DNA of 64,000 nt from Carettochelys insculpta (GCF_033958435.1 NC_134137.1:228139501-228203500); one strand, 5' to 3'; positions 17,401 through 33,700 are shown, counted from the first letter of the stretch. Notes: generated from the sequence alone by a model not told the origin. Numbers and translations are program-made.

Positions 17401-20400
17401 GCCAAGCTTATCTATAAGCAGGTTAGGATTTGAGAATAACACCAAGTGACATGTAATGGATAGACTGAGGGGCACTACAAGGCTTTAACTGGCTATGGTG
17501 CAGGGTTGTACTGCCATGCAGGAAATGCAGCTCAAATACTGTTGTATCCTGTACTCTAGACTGAAAGGAAATAGCTGTGTTGTAGAGGACATACTTGTTA
17601 AACACTCCCCACAAAATTAAGCGTAGAGGACCATGAAAAACAAACCAAATACAGGTACTTACAGGCACTCTGACATCATCATAGAAACTCCATGCCAGTG
17701 CCCACCTCATAGTACGGCCTTGACAGAATTCCGTGTGGGTAACTTTAGGAACCTATGTGAAGGACAAACTCTTGTCATGACAACCTTTCATCTCAAATTA
17801 ATGAAGTGTCCTTCTGTTTTACACACTCAGTGCAACTTGAGATATGTTACAAAATTAAGGTTTTGAACCAACAACATCAAAGTGAAACAGCAACCACTTA
17901 GACAAAGAGCTTTACCAAGAATAAAACAAGCAACTTAAATCCACCCTTAATCCCTAAGAATTAAACTCACATTAGGCACCATGATGTAGCTGAATGTAAA
18001 CAGTGTAGGCTAGGAGGTCCCAAATTCTAATTGCAGTTCTGCCTCTGATATACCGTATTATCTTGGGCAAACCACTTCCTCCCCTTCTGTAAAATGTCAC
18101 TGTCCCTCTGAAGTACCTACAGTAGCATCCTCTGTCACACAAGGTGGAAACCTCACAAATCTCCTCCCCTGTAGGTGACCTATGAAAGAAGTTAGGCTTC
18201 CCTGGTGAAGGAAGAAGAATATCCCATGTACACACATGTAGCTTTGCAATTAAGGAAATCAGCATGACAAGCCTCCACTACTTGTTTTATGTCATGGGGC
18301 TGACTGCTTGAGAATGGGGAAGCAATAACTGTGGCTTGAGAGACTATGTGAAATAGCAATGCAGTGAGTTTGAGCATGAGCTCAAGGAGGTGAAGGATAA
18401 GGGTCAGTTTTCTAACCAAAAGTATTAAGAATGCAGAGGATGGGATCTGGTTCAAGCCTGCTTACGAACATAGTGAATTTACATATAAGGTTAAATATAA
18501 ATAAGAATGGCTACGTCTACACTTAGGAAAAACTTCGAAATGGCCATGCTAATGGCCAAATCGAAGAATACTAATGAAGTGCTGAAATGAATATTCAGTG
18601 CCTCATTAGCATTCTGCTGGCCACAGCACTTCAAAAGTGCTGCGTTTCACTCACACGCAGCTCGTTTACAGGTGGGCCCTTTTTGAAAGGACCCTGCAAA
18701 CACCTGACAGGAACAAGGGGATTTCAATGTTTGCAGGGTCCTTTTGAAAAGGACCCCCCCATTGACAAGCCGCGCAAGTGAAATGTGGCACTTTCTAAGT
18801 GCTGTGGGCGGCAGCATGCTAATGAGGCACTGAATACTCATTTCACCACCTCATTAGTATTCTTCAACTTGGCCATTAGCATGGCCATTTTAAGTTTTCC
18901 CTATGTGTAGATATGGCCAATGAAGAGATGAAACACACATGGTACTGCACACTTTTCCTTCTCTTTTGTCAATTTCGATGATAAGCTCTTCAGAGCTTAT
19001 TTTTATTTGCATTCCAGTAACACCTAGAGACCAAAGAGGCCACAGCAGACATGTCAGGTACAGTATCTGTTCCAAACAGTTTACAAAGCGAAAGAGACAA
19101 TTCAGAACAAGTGGCTGCGAAGTGAGCAAAGATGGAATGAAGGAGATAAAATTACAAAACGAGAGAATGTGCACAATTCTTAGCCAATAAGAAGCAGTAA
19201 TCACAATTTGCCACCTGTCCAACCATTATATGGTTGTACTTTCCTGCAAACATTATAGAAGAAGAAAATTCTGAAGAGATGAATTCTATGGATTCTACCT
19301 CAGCACATTTCTCACTTCCCATAAAAGTGCTTTTCAGGTTGAGAACTGAGTCTTGGGGTCTAGCATTACTGAATCATACCATAAGATATAAGGTCAGGTA
19401 GTTCAGTCACGAAGGACTTTGAGAGTACCAATGAAAATGAGTCTGATACGCTGAAAAGAGGAAGCCTGAGGAGGAACTAAATTTAGGATGAGAGTGTGAT
19501 GAGCCAACATTATCTTAGCAACAACAATCAGAATAAATTTGAGGGAAGTTAGGCTGCAAGCGTCAAGGCCGGAGGAAAAGGAAATTGCAGTAATCAAGCA
19601 TGATAAGATTATAATGTGAACAAGGGTTTTGCCAATGAAAGTACAAAGGAGGAGTTAGATTTTGAGATGTGCTGGAAAGCACATCATGATTTAGGTATGT
19701 CTGGAAATATGGGTTAAAGATACCTGAGTGAAAAAAGAAACCATGAATACAAGCTTGAGTCACAGGATGATCATGCTGTCTACAGTGATATAAAAGCAGA
19801 GATGGAAGGGTTTTGAGGGAAGACGAGGAAAAAGCCATTTGGACATGTTACGTTTCATCTGACGACTAGGCATCCAGAAGGAGATGTAGGAAGACAAGGT
19901 GAGATTTCAGTATGAAAAGAACAAGAGAGGCATTTGCCAGTCATCATCAATATGGTATTCAGAACCATGTTTGTGCAAGAGATCATCCAGAGAAAAAAGG
20001 TAAAAGAGGAGGAAGCCAAGGACAGAGCCCACAGAAGGCAGGATTGGAAGATCAGTTTCAGAGACATCCAATAGGTCAAAGAGGGGACAATGGAGTAGTG
20101 CCTCTGAAATGTGACCAGGAAGAGCTCATTAGAGACTTTAGTGAGAGCCACTTCTGTGAAACGTAGAGGGTGAAGGGCATGAAATTAGACTGAAATAATG
20201 GAGTTTTCAGAGCCCTTATGTTAGTGCACTATAAGTCTGCAGTCAAAAGCAGTCTTCAACAGCCCAGGGCATTTTTTTAAAAAAAAATACACGTCTTTAA
20301 AGGATTAATTAGCATGTAGTGGAAGTCAGGTAATCCCTGATTTTCTCTTTATCACAACTCAAACACATTTAAATAAAAATCCTATCTTGGGAGAAGACAC

Positions 20401-23400
20401 CATCAAACACATTTTTGGGAGTGTGAACTCTGCTATCTACTCCTTACTAGGGGCAGCTAATGCTATACACCTCCCTGTTTGGGAAGATTCCGTTCCTGCC
20501 CACTACCCCCAGACCTGTGCGTTAAGTGGACGTGACTGCCCCAAATATACACAACAGCATTCAGACTCTTTCTTCTAAAGCAGGGGTGGGAGACTTTTTT
20601 TGGATCAGTGGCCACGAACCCACAGAAAAATTCGTTAGGTGTCACATACAAGTGAGAAGCATAAAACAAAAATGAAACCACAACCCTCACCAACCTGGCC
20701 CCCAAGTGAGGAGAAAAACCCACACAGATGTGGCCCCCCCCACTGAGAACCAGAAAGAGAAAGATGCTCTCCCCTCACTCCCCTGATGCTCCAGCACTAA
20801 GGGGGAGCACAGGGGGAGTTTACCCCCCCAGCTTGATTAACTCTTTTGGGGGTCCAACTTGTGGATTTTGTGCCCCTCTGGGCTCTGGCGTGGGGCCAAA
20901 AATGAGGGGTTCAGTGTGCAGGTGGTGGGAGCCAGGGATCAGATAGGAGTGTGGGGTCTGGGTCAGAGACCAGGATGGGTGCAGCAGAGGGCTTGGGGGA
21001 GGAGTCTGGAAGGCAGGGTGCAAGAGCAGGCTGGGAGGTACAGGAGGGAACAAATGCATTGGCAAGCCTACCTGACACAGCTCCCAGGGGGACACAGGTG
21101 TCTCCACATGGCTCCATGTACGGCAGGAAAACTTTATCTGGCCTGCAGCTTGCCTTGATCAGGTCTGTGAGGCTCAGGGCTCTCCCTCCACAGTGGGGAG
21201 CCAGAGCTGGCTTTCCCTCCAGCCACTGCGCCTACCTCATGGCTAGAGCACCAGTATGTGCCGCTGTGGGGGAGGGCCAAACCTCATGGACCAGATCAAG
21301 GCAAGCCATGACCATAGGTTCTCCACGCCTATTCTAAGGTAACCCACTGAGGCAAAACTGAGGGCAGAAGGAGCAAGGCAACTAATTCCTCAACCCCGTG
21401 GGACAATTCACTGTTCTGTTAGTCTACAAATTAAGTAATTTATATATGTAGCATACAAATTAAATGAGGAAAAACAGCTCTTGGAAATTCTCAAAAATAG
21501 TGCTGAAAACCTGGAGAAGGCACTATATTCCCATGTTTTACGTTCAAAACTCTGCTTAACCTCAACTTTGGAGTTGCTATCAGCGCCTCCATAATACAAA
21601 AGCATCTTCCAACGAACTGAAGTTCAGTTACTTGTAAGAAACCTTTCTTTTTAAGGGACAAAAGCTGGTAACAAATGCACAGAATCAGGACATAGGATAT
21701 GCAACCATTCAGCACCCGGAGAAAAACTTACCCCCTGGATTCGAAGCTCCTCTTTTAATGGAGCTAAACTACATTTCTTGCCCAGCATGCAGCTGTACCA
21801 CCTATGAAAAATATATTACATTAAAGATGCATTAGAAACAGTTCTACTGAAAATGGCTACTAACTGCAAAGGGTTCATATCAGAGACCTGTAAGCATCAC
21901 AGGAGGTAAAGTACTCTCCAGTTAAAAATAGTGGCAAACCCATATCAGCAATATGTCTTGATCAAGGAAATGAACAGGGAGACCAAGGAAAGAAATCCCT
22001 GGTAAAGAAATTCACTGGGATTTTTCAAAATTAGATTGTGTAAAATTTTTAAAAAGTGTCTAAACAACTCTGTCCTACCTTCATAAAGGTCAAAGTGGTT
22101 TATAAAATGGTACCTGTCACTCCCATCCATGTTTTCTGAAAATTGGCTTATATGTGTATGTATAACTCCAAAGATGGTTTAGGCAAAAATCACATCGTTT
22201 TTAAAGTTCCAGTCTGCTGAATGTGTAGGTTCATTTCTGTCCATGTATTATGCTTGTATGTGAAGTTGGAAATACGAAGTGTCAAATAGTTTTATTAATC
22301 AAAGTCTTCTCATGAAAGCCACTAGAGATACTTAGGGAAACAATTATCTCATGGTAATGATCTGCAAATGAACTTGTTTTTCCTGTATACCCAAACAGTG
22401 ATTGAGCCTAGAAAAAATGTGATCATGCCATCCGGTGCTGGAATCCATCCTCAATCTTGTATTTTGCCCTGGGGGTGGGGAGATAAAACAAAGTCGTCCC
22501 ACTTTGAGAAAAGTCTATGTAAGTAATGGACACCAGTCTTTTGTCTTCAGCTGGCCTTTGCCATTGCCTCCTCACCTTAAGAAGATACACAAGAAAAAAT
22601 CCTAAAGAAACAAAGAGTTGTAGACCCAGACCAGAGGAAAAAAATCAACTGTGTCTTGAAGCATTTTATCAGAAATAAGAACAAGGATGAGGAACATACT
22701 TTGAAACAATTTTTCTTCGGCTATTCCTACACTACAGCATAAATTCAAATCTAAGGCACTTAGCTTGATTTTCAGCTGTGACTGTTTACACATCGAATTA
22801 CCATTACTTCAAATTTAGGGGGCACTACAGTCAATAGTCTTACTCCGACAACTTGAGTGGGATTAACAGTAAATTCGAATGTAAACATTTGGATTAATGG
22901 TAGTTTGGAAACAGCTTCCTTTTAAATAGGTTTTATTTACCTCCAGAGGAGTCCTACATGTATCCCACAATGCCCTACAGTTGTTCATTCTGGCCAGTTG
23001 CATTGCCGATGCTCTCCAGGTGTGCAGGAATTAAGGTAACAGGAAGCCCATGAATTTAAGATTTCAGAGGCTGGCCTTCGCTGGGGGGGAGGGAGAAAGT
23101 CTCCTGAAAAATGCCCATTTGCTTTCCATGGGAGGGGAATTGAAGCAATGCAATGTGGGAAGGTGATATAACATACCCACACCCACTTGCACAGCATTTT
23201 TTCCCTTTACTGTGACAGTGAAAAACCCAGAACACTACAAGGCTGAGGGAACCGTGCCATAGGTTCCCACAATGCACTGCTACAACAGGTGATGTTTGGC
23301 AATTTAGTGTGGCAGCGCTACTCGACTTTGTGGGGAGGTTAGGGTTCTCAAATTTGAACTTATAAAATCTAACATTACAAAATCAATTTATCTTGTGGTG

Positions 23401-26400
23401 GAGACATAGCCTTAATGCATTGGGTTTAATTGGTATGGTTTACTTAGGTTTAGTAATTTACTTGGATCTGTCTGTTTTCACTTGCAATCACTTTTTGTAC
23501 TTAATAAAAACTTGTTTGTTAGAGTCCAGTGTCAATAATTGTTACATGAGGGACAGCAACCACTGTGCATCTCTCTGTTTCACCAATATAGACGGCAAAC
23601 TTGTAAGCTTTCTCTGCGTAAAACTTTGACACAGAATAAGACAGGTTTGTGGGTTTTGTCTCTTTTGGGGGTGGTATTTCTAGGTTCTGTCAATGGCCCT
23701 GTAGCTGAGCCGGTTCAGTATCTGTGTTGCTCTGCTGAGAAGTGGTTACCCCAACTCTGTTACTCAGCTGGGGGAGACCAAAGCTTCTGACCCAGCAGAA
23801 CAGAGTGGTGAGGTGCACGAGAGGGCAAATAGGCAGGTAGGCTCAGCAGCATGATCAGCACAATGGGTGACAGCCCCAAGGGGACTGCTATGATTCAACC
23901 CATCACAGTATCCTTTACAATAAATTGGTTTCAACCTTTCAATTTTAACTTCTAAAGGAATGAGCAGAGATGACAGTAGCAAAATAAGAGCTTGTGTCTG
24001 AAAAAACAGACCCACTCCCTGGCAGCTCTACTTATGAGAAATTTAGATATGTTAGTTCTCCCAGTTTCCTACTCTCTAAATCCATATCGCATCAGTGAGC
24101 AAACAGAGGGATGAGGGCAGAGAGATCCAGGTCACACAGACTCATCCAAAGGCAAACGCCTGTGTTCTTCTGCAGCATTTCCCATAAGTTCCTTTGCAGG
24201 AACTTTCCCGAAGTATTTTGAGAGAGATGTTGGGGCCCAATGGAATAATTCATCAGTACACTGTTAAAACTGTGTACCCAGGGAGTGTTCAATTACTGGA
24301 ATGCAGTTACCTCCTACATATTTTAAGCAGCTTCTTTGAGAGAAAAATGATTTAAACTGATCATGGGTACAAGAATAAAATAAGAAACTCGTGTTCATGC
24401 TAAATTGGAAAGAATCAAATAAGCTTTTTATAAGGCCAAAGGAGACACTTTGCAATCTTCTACTCAGATCCCCTACATAACAGGCCAGAGAATTTTGCCC
24501 AGTAATTCCTGTATTAAGCCCAGTAACTTCTGGCTGAAATACAGCACATCTTCAAATTAAGATGGGACACTTTTCTCAAGACTTCAAAATGCAGAAGTGT
24601 CTACCACATCCCTTAGTGGGTTATTTTATCTCAGCTCATTACCCCACTGAGAAAGACGAAGTAGAAAAAAACATGCACTTTTTTAACATTCAGCTTCCAA
24701 TCACTGAATCATGTTATGCCTTGTCTTGAACAGCTGGATTGAACAGTTGAAAATGAAGCTATCAAGTTTTTCCTTTGGGCGGCAAGTCTCAGTTTCCTAC
24801 GTAAAGTGTAGCTCAACATTCTAGCCATTTGGTTGAGATGTCTCTAGTGAAGCAAGACTGGAATACAGCACTAGGTCAAAGTATCTGCAGTAACAGACTC
24901 CCAGAGCAACGTACTGTATTAAAAAGCAGCAGCCAAGTTGGATGACTCTTCCAGATTTTGGAAAAACAGGGCATAGATAGAGATGCCTTCATTTAAATAG
25001 GACAATAAAAGTACACCTGTCCTCCAAATGTAGCCCTTTAGGTGGCAAGGAGAGTCAAATAAGAACATCAAAACGGCCATACCGGGTCAAATCAAAGGTC
25101 CACCCAGCCCAGTATCCTGTCAGCTGACAGTGGCCTAGATCAGGTGCCCCAGAGGGAGTGGGCCGAACAGGTATCAATCAAGAAATCTCTCTCCTGCCAT
25201 CCATCTCCAGCTTCTGACAAACAGAGGCTAGAGACACCATTCCTTACCCATCCTGGCTAACAGCCATTAACAGACCTAACCTCCATGAATTTATCTAGTT
25301 CTTTTTTAAACCATTATATTCCTAGCCTTCACAGCCTCCTGTGGCAAGGAGTTCCACAGGTTGACTGTGCACTGTGTGAAGAACTTCCTTTTATTTGTTT
25401 TAAACTTGCTACCCATTAATTTCATTTGGTGTCCTCTAGTTTTGATATTACGAGAACAAGTAAATAATCGTCCTTGTTCACTTTTTCCACACCACTCATA
25501 ATTTTATATACTTCTATCATATCCCCCTTAAGTCTTTTCTAAGCGGAAGAATCCTAGTCTCTTTAATATCTCTTCATACGGGACCCGTTCCAAACCCCTA
25601 ATCATTTTAGTTACCCTTTTTTAAATCTTCTCTAATGCCAATATATCTTTTTTGAGATGAGGAGACCACATTGGTATGCAGTATTCAAGATGTGAAAAGT
25701 TTTAATGCCCCTCGCCCAAAGATTAAACTCACAAGGCTGGGTTTAGAAGGCCAATGCTCAAACCGCTGAACTATCCCTCACCTTTATGCTCTTTTAGCCT
25801 TTCCCAGCCTGAACCTTTGGCCACAGTGCTATAGCAGTCTATTTTCTATTACAGCTTCCACTCAAAATCTGATGCAGAGGTCGATACAGTGTGGAGGTGC
25901 AGTTAAGTTTGAACTGGCAACCTGGAATTCAAGGATAAACCTTTTGTGAGTGTGTCCATCCTGAACAGCTAGGAAGATTTCTACTTTATCAAGGCCATCC
26001 AAACATGCTGAACACTTCTCAATTCAGAAATCTGATACAGTCATGACCTGCCTGCTTGTTTGATAGATTCGTCACTGGTTCAAACCGTAGCCACTGACAA
26101 GTCCTTGTGGCAGCAAAGGGCGTCATTAACCGTTTCCTTGGGGAAAAAAGAGGAAGTCTACAAGATCTACTCCTATTTTTGGGAAGATCAAAACAGAGCA
26201 TCTTATGAAGACTGCAAAAATGCAAAACTGGGCGCTCTGCATTCTTTTCTGGATTACAGTAAACTCTTGTTTATCTGGTATTTGATCACCCAGAACTCTC
26301 AGATAACCAGCATAACTCCAGCAAATTCTGACCGATGATGTGGCTTCCTTTCCGCCCCACCCCAGACAGTCCTGGGGTACTGTGTGAGCCTCCCTGGCTG

Positions 26401-29400
26401 AGTGGGCTCTCCTGCCTGGTGTACACCACCCCACAAGCGGCTCCTCACACCACACAGCCACCCCGTGGGGGGGTGGGATGAGCTGAATTTTCTTATTTGA
26501 GAGGCCACTGACCACTGCCTGTGCTTCCCCACACCTGCTCTGTAATAACTGGAATATTTGAATATCTGGCAGCCTCCTGGTCCCAGGGTTGCCGGATATC
26601 AAAGAAGTTACTGTACTACATAATGAATATGTTTAATATAGCCAAGTACAAACAATAAAGACTATGCAGCATACTTTCAAGACTATATCGTAGGAGACAT
26701 TCTTGGAAACTGTAGTCAGTCACCGGAACATAAGCTCCCCAGTGTAATATTCTGGATAAAAGAACTAAGTTGATCCCCAGGTATATAAACTGGAATAACA
26801 GACTGAAGAAGGAAAGCAATATTACCTCTGAATGTGACACTTGTGAAGTCAGACTATTATGCCCAGTTCTGTTGTCCATACTTGAAAAGGAAGTAAAAAA
26901 CTGGCAAGTTCAAAGAAGAACAAGAATCAGAGAGGTAGCCAAGGTGTTCTTTTTGAAGATACAGACTAAAGCTACGTGTACACATGAAGCCTACGTCGAA
27001 GTAGCTTATTTCGATGTAGCGACATCGAAATAGGCTATTTCGATTAATAACGTCTACACGTCCTCCAGGGCTGGCAATGTCGACGTTCAACATTGACGTT
27101 GGGCAGCACCACATCGAAATAGGCGCTGCGAGAGAACGTCTACACGCCAAAGTAGCACACATCGAAATAAGGGTGCCAGGCACAGCTGCAGACAGGATCA
27201 CAGGGCGGACTCAACAGCAAGCCGCTCCCTTAAAGGGCCCCTCCCAGACACACTTGCACTAAACAACACAAGATCCACAGAGCCGACAACTGGTTGCAGA
27301 CCCTGTGCATGCAGCATGGATCTGCAGCTGCAGCAGCAGCAGCAGCCAGAAGCCCTGGGCTAAGGGCTGCTGCACACGGTGACCATAGAGCCCCGCAGGG
27401 GCTGGAGAGAGAGCATCTCTCAACCCCTCAGCTGATGGCCACCATGGCGGACCCCGCTATTTCGATGTTGCGGGACGCGGATCGTCTACACGTGCCCTAC
27501 TGCGACGTTCAACTTCGAAGTAGGGCGCTATTCCCATCCCCTCATGGGGTTAGCGGCTTCGACGTCTCGCCACCTAACGTCGATGTTAACATCGAAATAG
27601 CGCCCAACACGTGTAGCCGTGACGGGCGCTATTTCGAAGTTAGTGCCGCTACTTCGAAGTAGCGTGCACGTGTAGACACGGCTTAAGATTCCTGTGGGAC
27701 CTTATAGACTAACAGATATTTTGGAGCACAAGCTTTCACGGGCAAAGATGAAGCGGGTCATTGCCCACAAAAGCTTATGCTCCAAAATATCTGTTAGTTT
27801 ATAAAGGTGCCACAGAATTCTTGTTGTTTTAGAAGAACAAGAATAATTTATGGTCTGGAAAAAAAAAAAAATGAAAGGACCTCCATCTATTTATAGTCTG
27901 TTGAAGAGAGGATCTGGCGGTGAGCATCATATGCCTACACAAAAAGGCGATATGGTATTAAAGTGCCCTTTAATCTAGAAGGCAGCTGTGACAAAATCCA
28001 ATGGCTGCAAGTTTAAAATCAGCATTATTCAAACTGGGAAAAAAAATGCAGATTTTTAATTGCGAGGGCAATAAATCTTTGGAACTCACTATTAGGGCAG
28101 CCAACTGGGAGAACAGGGAGGCTGAGGGGAATTGCCTGTGGCTTGGGGCAACTTAAAAGACCCATGGGCTCCCAGCTGCCACAGTAAACAACAGTGGCAA
28201 TAGGGAGCCCTGTGACACTTAAATCACGGCAATTTAAATTTTAGTAGTACCAGCAATAGCTTTTATGTGCCACGTGCACCATGCAGCTGCCATCCGTAGT
28301 CCAGCTACACATCCAAGTGGTGACACCATGCCAAGCCAGCAGTGGCATGGACACCCAGGGACACTGACAGAGGGCACAAGAGACCATGGTCCTTCACATT
28401 GCTGCCAGAGCCCCGAGCAGCACTAGAGGGCTAACCGGGGGAGACCATCCTCCAGACCCACCAATTCTTCCCGAGTCCTCACCCTCTACGAGAGCCCAGA
28501 GCCACCCCCGCCGTGCCAAAGACGCCCTGAACTTCTGTTGGCAGCCCTGCAGACTACCTTGGGATGCGAAATTCTCCTTGCCGTGATGCCCTGAAATCTT
28601 GACAATCTCTTTTTAAAATATGTTCTACTTCAACTGCAAGTTGCTTGGCTAAATGCAAAAATTGCTGTGTGAAGCTTCTTTGGCCTGTGCTACGCAGAAA
28701 ATCAGACCAAATGTCTAACGATCACTTCTGGCCCAAAAACTAGGAATCTAAAGGGGAGAGCAGCTGTCCTCTGCTCAATTTCACGTAAAAACACTATTCC
28801 TTGGACCTCAGACAGCTTACTAATGTGTCTCAAATGAACTAGTAAACTTCCTTGACCTATGGCTATTAAAAAAAGAAAGATAACCATAACAAATTGGATT
28901 TTCAACCAAAACAAAAATGTTATCAGTTATAGTACCTTCCATTTGAGGAGGGAAGTTTTCTCAACAACTTCAGTCCTTACCTCAATCTTTTTTTAAGCTT
29001 CAGACTATCGTGGATGATTCTTTTGACAAATTCTAGTTCTCCCCCTTCAGCCATGATCTCTGTGATACCTCCAGTGTTTACAGAGCTAGGAGGCGGCCGT
29101 CGAGGATTTCGAGAATTTACTCCCTAGACAGGAAAGAAAGTATGCGAGGTTTAAACCATTAAAAAACAATATCCTGCCTTAAACATTGCTGTCTCCTTTG
29201 TGCTTTGCCAAACACTAACAATATCAGTGCTGCACACCTTCCCCATATGGGGAAATGCTAACAACGTATTTTTAATCTTAACAATGCCACTGTTATTACT
29301 CTCTACCAGTGTCCATCTGTTGTATTTGGTTTATAATCTCTTTGGGACAGAAATCATCTTTATGTTCTGTGTTTGTAGAGAACTCAGCGCAATGGGATCC

Positions 29401-30684
29401 TAATACATGACCTGAGCTGCTAGCTGGTACAGTAATACAGAAAATGAAGCAAAATCTGTATACTTAGCTACAGAAAACAGTTAGCAATGTATTGATGTTA
29501 TTGCTATATGAGAATAGTATTAAACATCTGGTTATAAAACACCTTAGGACATAGTCATATCGGAAAGTTAAAAGCCAACGTTTAAATATACAGTTATTTT
29601 ACTTACAACACTTCCTCCCCTGTATTTCTAAAATCTGAAGTTGTTACTATGGAGATTAAGATTCTAAGCTTCTTATTTGGTCTAGAGTCAGGGCTTCTCT
29701 ATAACTGGCACACTGCAGCACCAGATATTTAACAAGACTAATGAAGACACAATAAATCAGTGGGAGAGTGCTCTCCCACCAATTTCAGTACTCCACGTTC
29801 CCAAGGGACAGAAGATAAGTCACTGAGAGCATTTTCTGACTACACAGCATCACATGGACACTGCATTAATGATGTTGCTCCGGGGATTTCCCCCCCACTC
29901 CCCACATTCATGAGAAAATTAACAACTTATACCAACTCAAGCAGCAGTGCATACCACACCTCAGACTGGTATAACAATGAAGCTGAGCAACAAGACATTT
30001 CTAGCAATGGTGATGCCCACCTGTCCCTCTGTTTTTTCTACCACTACAGCAGGCTCACTAAGACCAAGTCCATGGTGACTGCAATTCCATACTAAATCTA
30101 TTAGAGACAATTTGAATAGAAGCAGGGGAAGAATGCCACAGTTTATTTCCTAGTTCAGAATTTAAAAAACTCATTTAAGGTAACCTTTTAAAGACTGTTG
30201 ACTTAAGTGGGCTTTGCAGCATTGTTTTTTTAAAAATAATCAAAAACATATACATACACAAAACAACAGCTTATAAAACAGAGAGATCAGGTTTACCCCC
30301 AATGAGCCTTCAAAACTTATCTCCTCAGGTATAATTACCCTCCCCACCTATTAAAACCAGCAAAGCAAGCATAACATTCAGTCTAATCAATATACTGTAC
30401 CTTGGCTTCCAACTGGTTGGCAAAAAAGGGAGGGTTACACATGCAAAAATCGTAAACGATCTCAGATTCTTCTTTTAGTGCATCCATTAGAAGGGTCTTC
30501 TGTGGTACTTTAACCACTAGCAGAAAAAGGAGGATGTTTATTGGTAAGGAACTAAAATTAACTCTACTGTTACATAAGTATTTTAACACTTCCTTTAGGA
30601 TATAAGTAACATATGCAACTAATATCAAAATACTAGTCTGAAAAAACATTCTACATTCATCTAACAAAAGAAAAGACACATATA

Positions 30685-30725
<41 letters not shown>

Positions 30726-33700
30726 CAGTATCACAGAACTGGAAGAATCTCTTTCAGAGATAGCAGCTGCTCCATATTACAGTTGCACCTGGGTTTTCAT
30801 TATAAACCTAATTTTAGTTCCTCAAACAGCCACAACTCAAAACTGGTATTTTAGGTCTTATGCAGAGAGAGTTTTCATATAAAATTTGAAGTGAACTGAA
30901 TGTTGAGTTCCAGAATTACTACACCCTAAAATAGATCTTCACAGCTCAAGACTAACTTTCTATCACTTTATTTAAGAAAGACAGACAGAAAGAAGGGAAG
31001 GACAGAGGTAGAGCCTAGTTTACCAGATTTCTCTAGGTGAGGTATAGTGAACAGGATCAAACTTTAGTTGAAGTCTAATAAGATTCATTACCTTTGAATT
31101 TGAAATACTGCTGCTACTAACGTGTGGGGTCAAGACGAAGGGGGCAGAGATCAATGGCCATCCTCCCAACATATGCATTAAGTACACTGTGCACCCAGCA
31201 ATCCACAAGGCTTAAAGAGATTCAAAGGTGGCCATACACATTCCCACTCACTTCTTAATGGCTTTGTTAGCCCACTCTCCATATTTCTGCTTGCAGTTTG
31301 ACAAGCCAAAAGAAGGCTAAGAATATGGGGGTAGGGTATGGAGCCTCTTAAACCCATAATCAGGTTTGTAGGCTCTGAAGAATATCTTTAAGGCTGATGA
31401 CTCATGATTCAAATCTCACAGGGCTTAACACAGCAGAGGCTGAAACTAATATTTGAGAAACTCTGGAGAGAGGAAATTGGACAGTCTCTCCACTTCCTGC
31501 AACCCTCTTCTCAGAAAACAAGAAAAAGGAGGACCTCACATTTCCACTGGCATTCTTCCAGCTAAATTTCCTTCTCGCTCCTCCACTTCCTGCAGATCTC
31601 AAGAGGAAATACCAAGTCCAGAAGACAGGAGAAAGTCAATTTGATGACAGGACCACGCTCCTACTTGTGGAGCCTAGAAGGTGCGAAAAGGCCTAATCCT
31701 GAGAACCTACAAAGATTCACAGGAGTGGGATTCCCTCTTTGGGACTTAAGCAGATTTGCAGCAAAGAGAGGCCCTTCCAAAGGACAACGAGTGGGACGGA
31801 TTACTGGGACATCTGCAACCAGGAGAGCCAGAAAGTACTCCATATCCTCTCTCAACTTAGTCTGCTGCACCCCTTTCTCAAGATCTTCAACTGATATAAG
31901 GGAAATCCAAATACAAAAAAAGTTGTGTAAATATTGCAGTCACATGGAGTTTGAACACGTATTATTCTACAATAATGTTACTTAGAAAAAAGTCATATGT
32001 AAAACCGTAATTTTAGAGTTAAAGCTGCACTTCTTAAAACCCAAACATGAAAGTATGAAAAGTTTACAGTTAAGGCAGGCAAACTCTAATCAGCCTTGTT
32101 AGATTCTAAGCAGCATGACTAAAAATTGGGGGGGGGGGCATTTTGGCTTTTTAAAAAACAAATATTAACATGTTCCTCGCTTTTTCTCTTTTTATTGTCT
32201 AATCTTAGATGCCAAAATGGAAGGTTTACTTCTTACAGGAAGTTTCACAGTTAAAATGTTTATTGATGCCAATAAAGGCAAGTCCCACGGTTTTGTCAAC
32301 ATTCTTTGTTGAATAAAACCCACATAAAGTTGATAACACTTGCTATAATTGCAACCATCAGTTTCCGACATAATGAATATCCATGAGCCAAGAAAGTCAA
32401 CTAGTGCCAGTCAGACCCTACCCCATCAGGTTTTACAATGACTTGTCATCTTCAGGATTAAATTACTCAGAAGACAATATTTTCAGAAGCTGTATGATGA
32501 ACGCGGGTTTTGTGCATAAATATGGGTGGAGTATTGTTCACAACAAATTACTGTATGCTCTACAGCCACTGCTGAGGGAAGACTATTTACATGTGTAACA
32601 AGCACTGAAATCTTCCATCCTTCACTTTTACTACAATCCATAGGGATACAATAAAATGTTGCGATATTAACGACATATGAGTAGTTTCACGGCAAACAAA
32701 GTAGCCAATGAGACTAAGGTGAGAAGAACTCTGCAAGAAACATTAACTGATATAACATATGATAATTCAACACATTCTAAAAATTACTAAAAGACTCAAT
32801 TAAAAGACTAATTATATAAGACTAATTCTAAAAATTACTAAAAGACTCTAGTGTTGCTCCAGTAATGCAATGATATGGCCAGAGACAGCCTCTATTATAA
32901 GTGGGCTTTCACATTGTCCAGCTGCAAGACTGAGGCACAGTGACTAAATTCTTTCACAACAATGGCTTTGCAGCTGCTATACAAACAGGAAGTTTAAATT
33001 TTGAAGTGCAGTATGTACAATCAAAGTGGAATACTTTTAAGTTGCCTAAAAATTTACATTTCAGAGCCCAAGCCAACAAAATCTGACATGTATAGAGAGG
33101 ATACTGTGTACTAGAAGCTAACAAATATTGGTTCAACATGGTTTACTGACACTTCACAAACAGTTTACATCAAGCCTAGACAGTTATGCATTGATGAGCC
33201 ATTCAGGACAACACACTAACAGTGGGCCACAGAAGCAGCTCCTCATCTGACTCTGATAACTCTCCCGGAGGATGATGCAGACACAAAGGAGCAAATAAAC
33301 AACCATTGTCAAATAGCAAACAGCGTCAGAGCTATAGATTCCCTTTTGGGCAGGTCCAGTAACATTTCACAAAAAGGGGCTGGGGGAATTCTTTTTGAGA
33401 GAGCAATTTTCCACACATGTGGCAGAGGATATAAAAAGACATCATATATTTTCATTTTGAATTAATTTCCTGATTATTTCTGGACTGGTTTAAAACTTTC
33501 TTGATAGAAATCAGGGCCAGAGGACCCACAACCTTTTGGGTGATTACAGTGAGACTATCACAAACCAGCACTTAACTCCATCACTACTACAAACCTGATA
33601 TATGGATTTTGCAAACACCTCTGTATGAGACTCATTCACCATTTATAACTCTCTTCTTTTATTACTAAGGCTTTAGCTAACTTACTGAGGATTGGCTGAC

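Noticed and set aside
25720..25785. Possible tRNA gene
   Set aside because: tRNA-like boxes are present, but it is the head of a SINE and cannot complete a cloverleaf.
27294..27662. 122-aa frame with poly-Ala
   Set aside because: Lies wholly inside a foldback element; no homology and no splice support.
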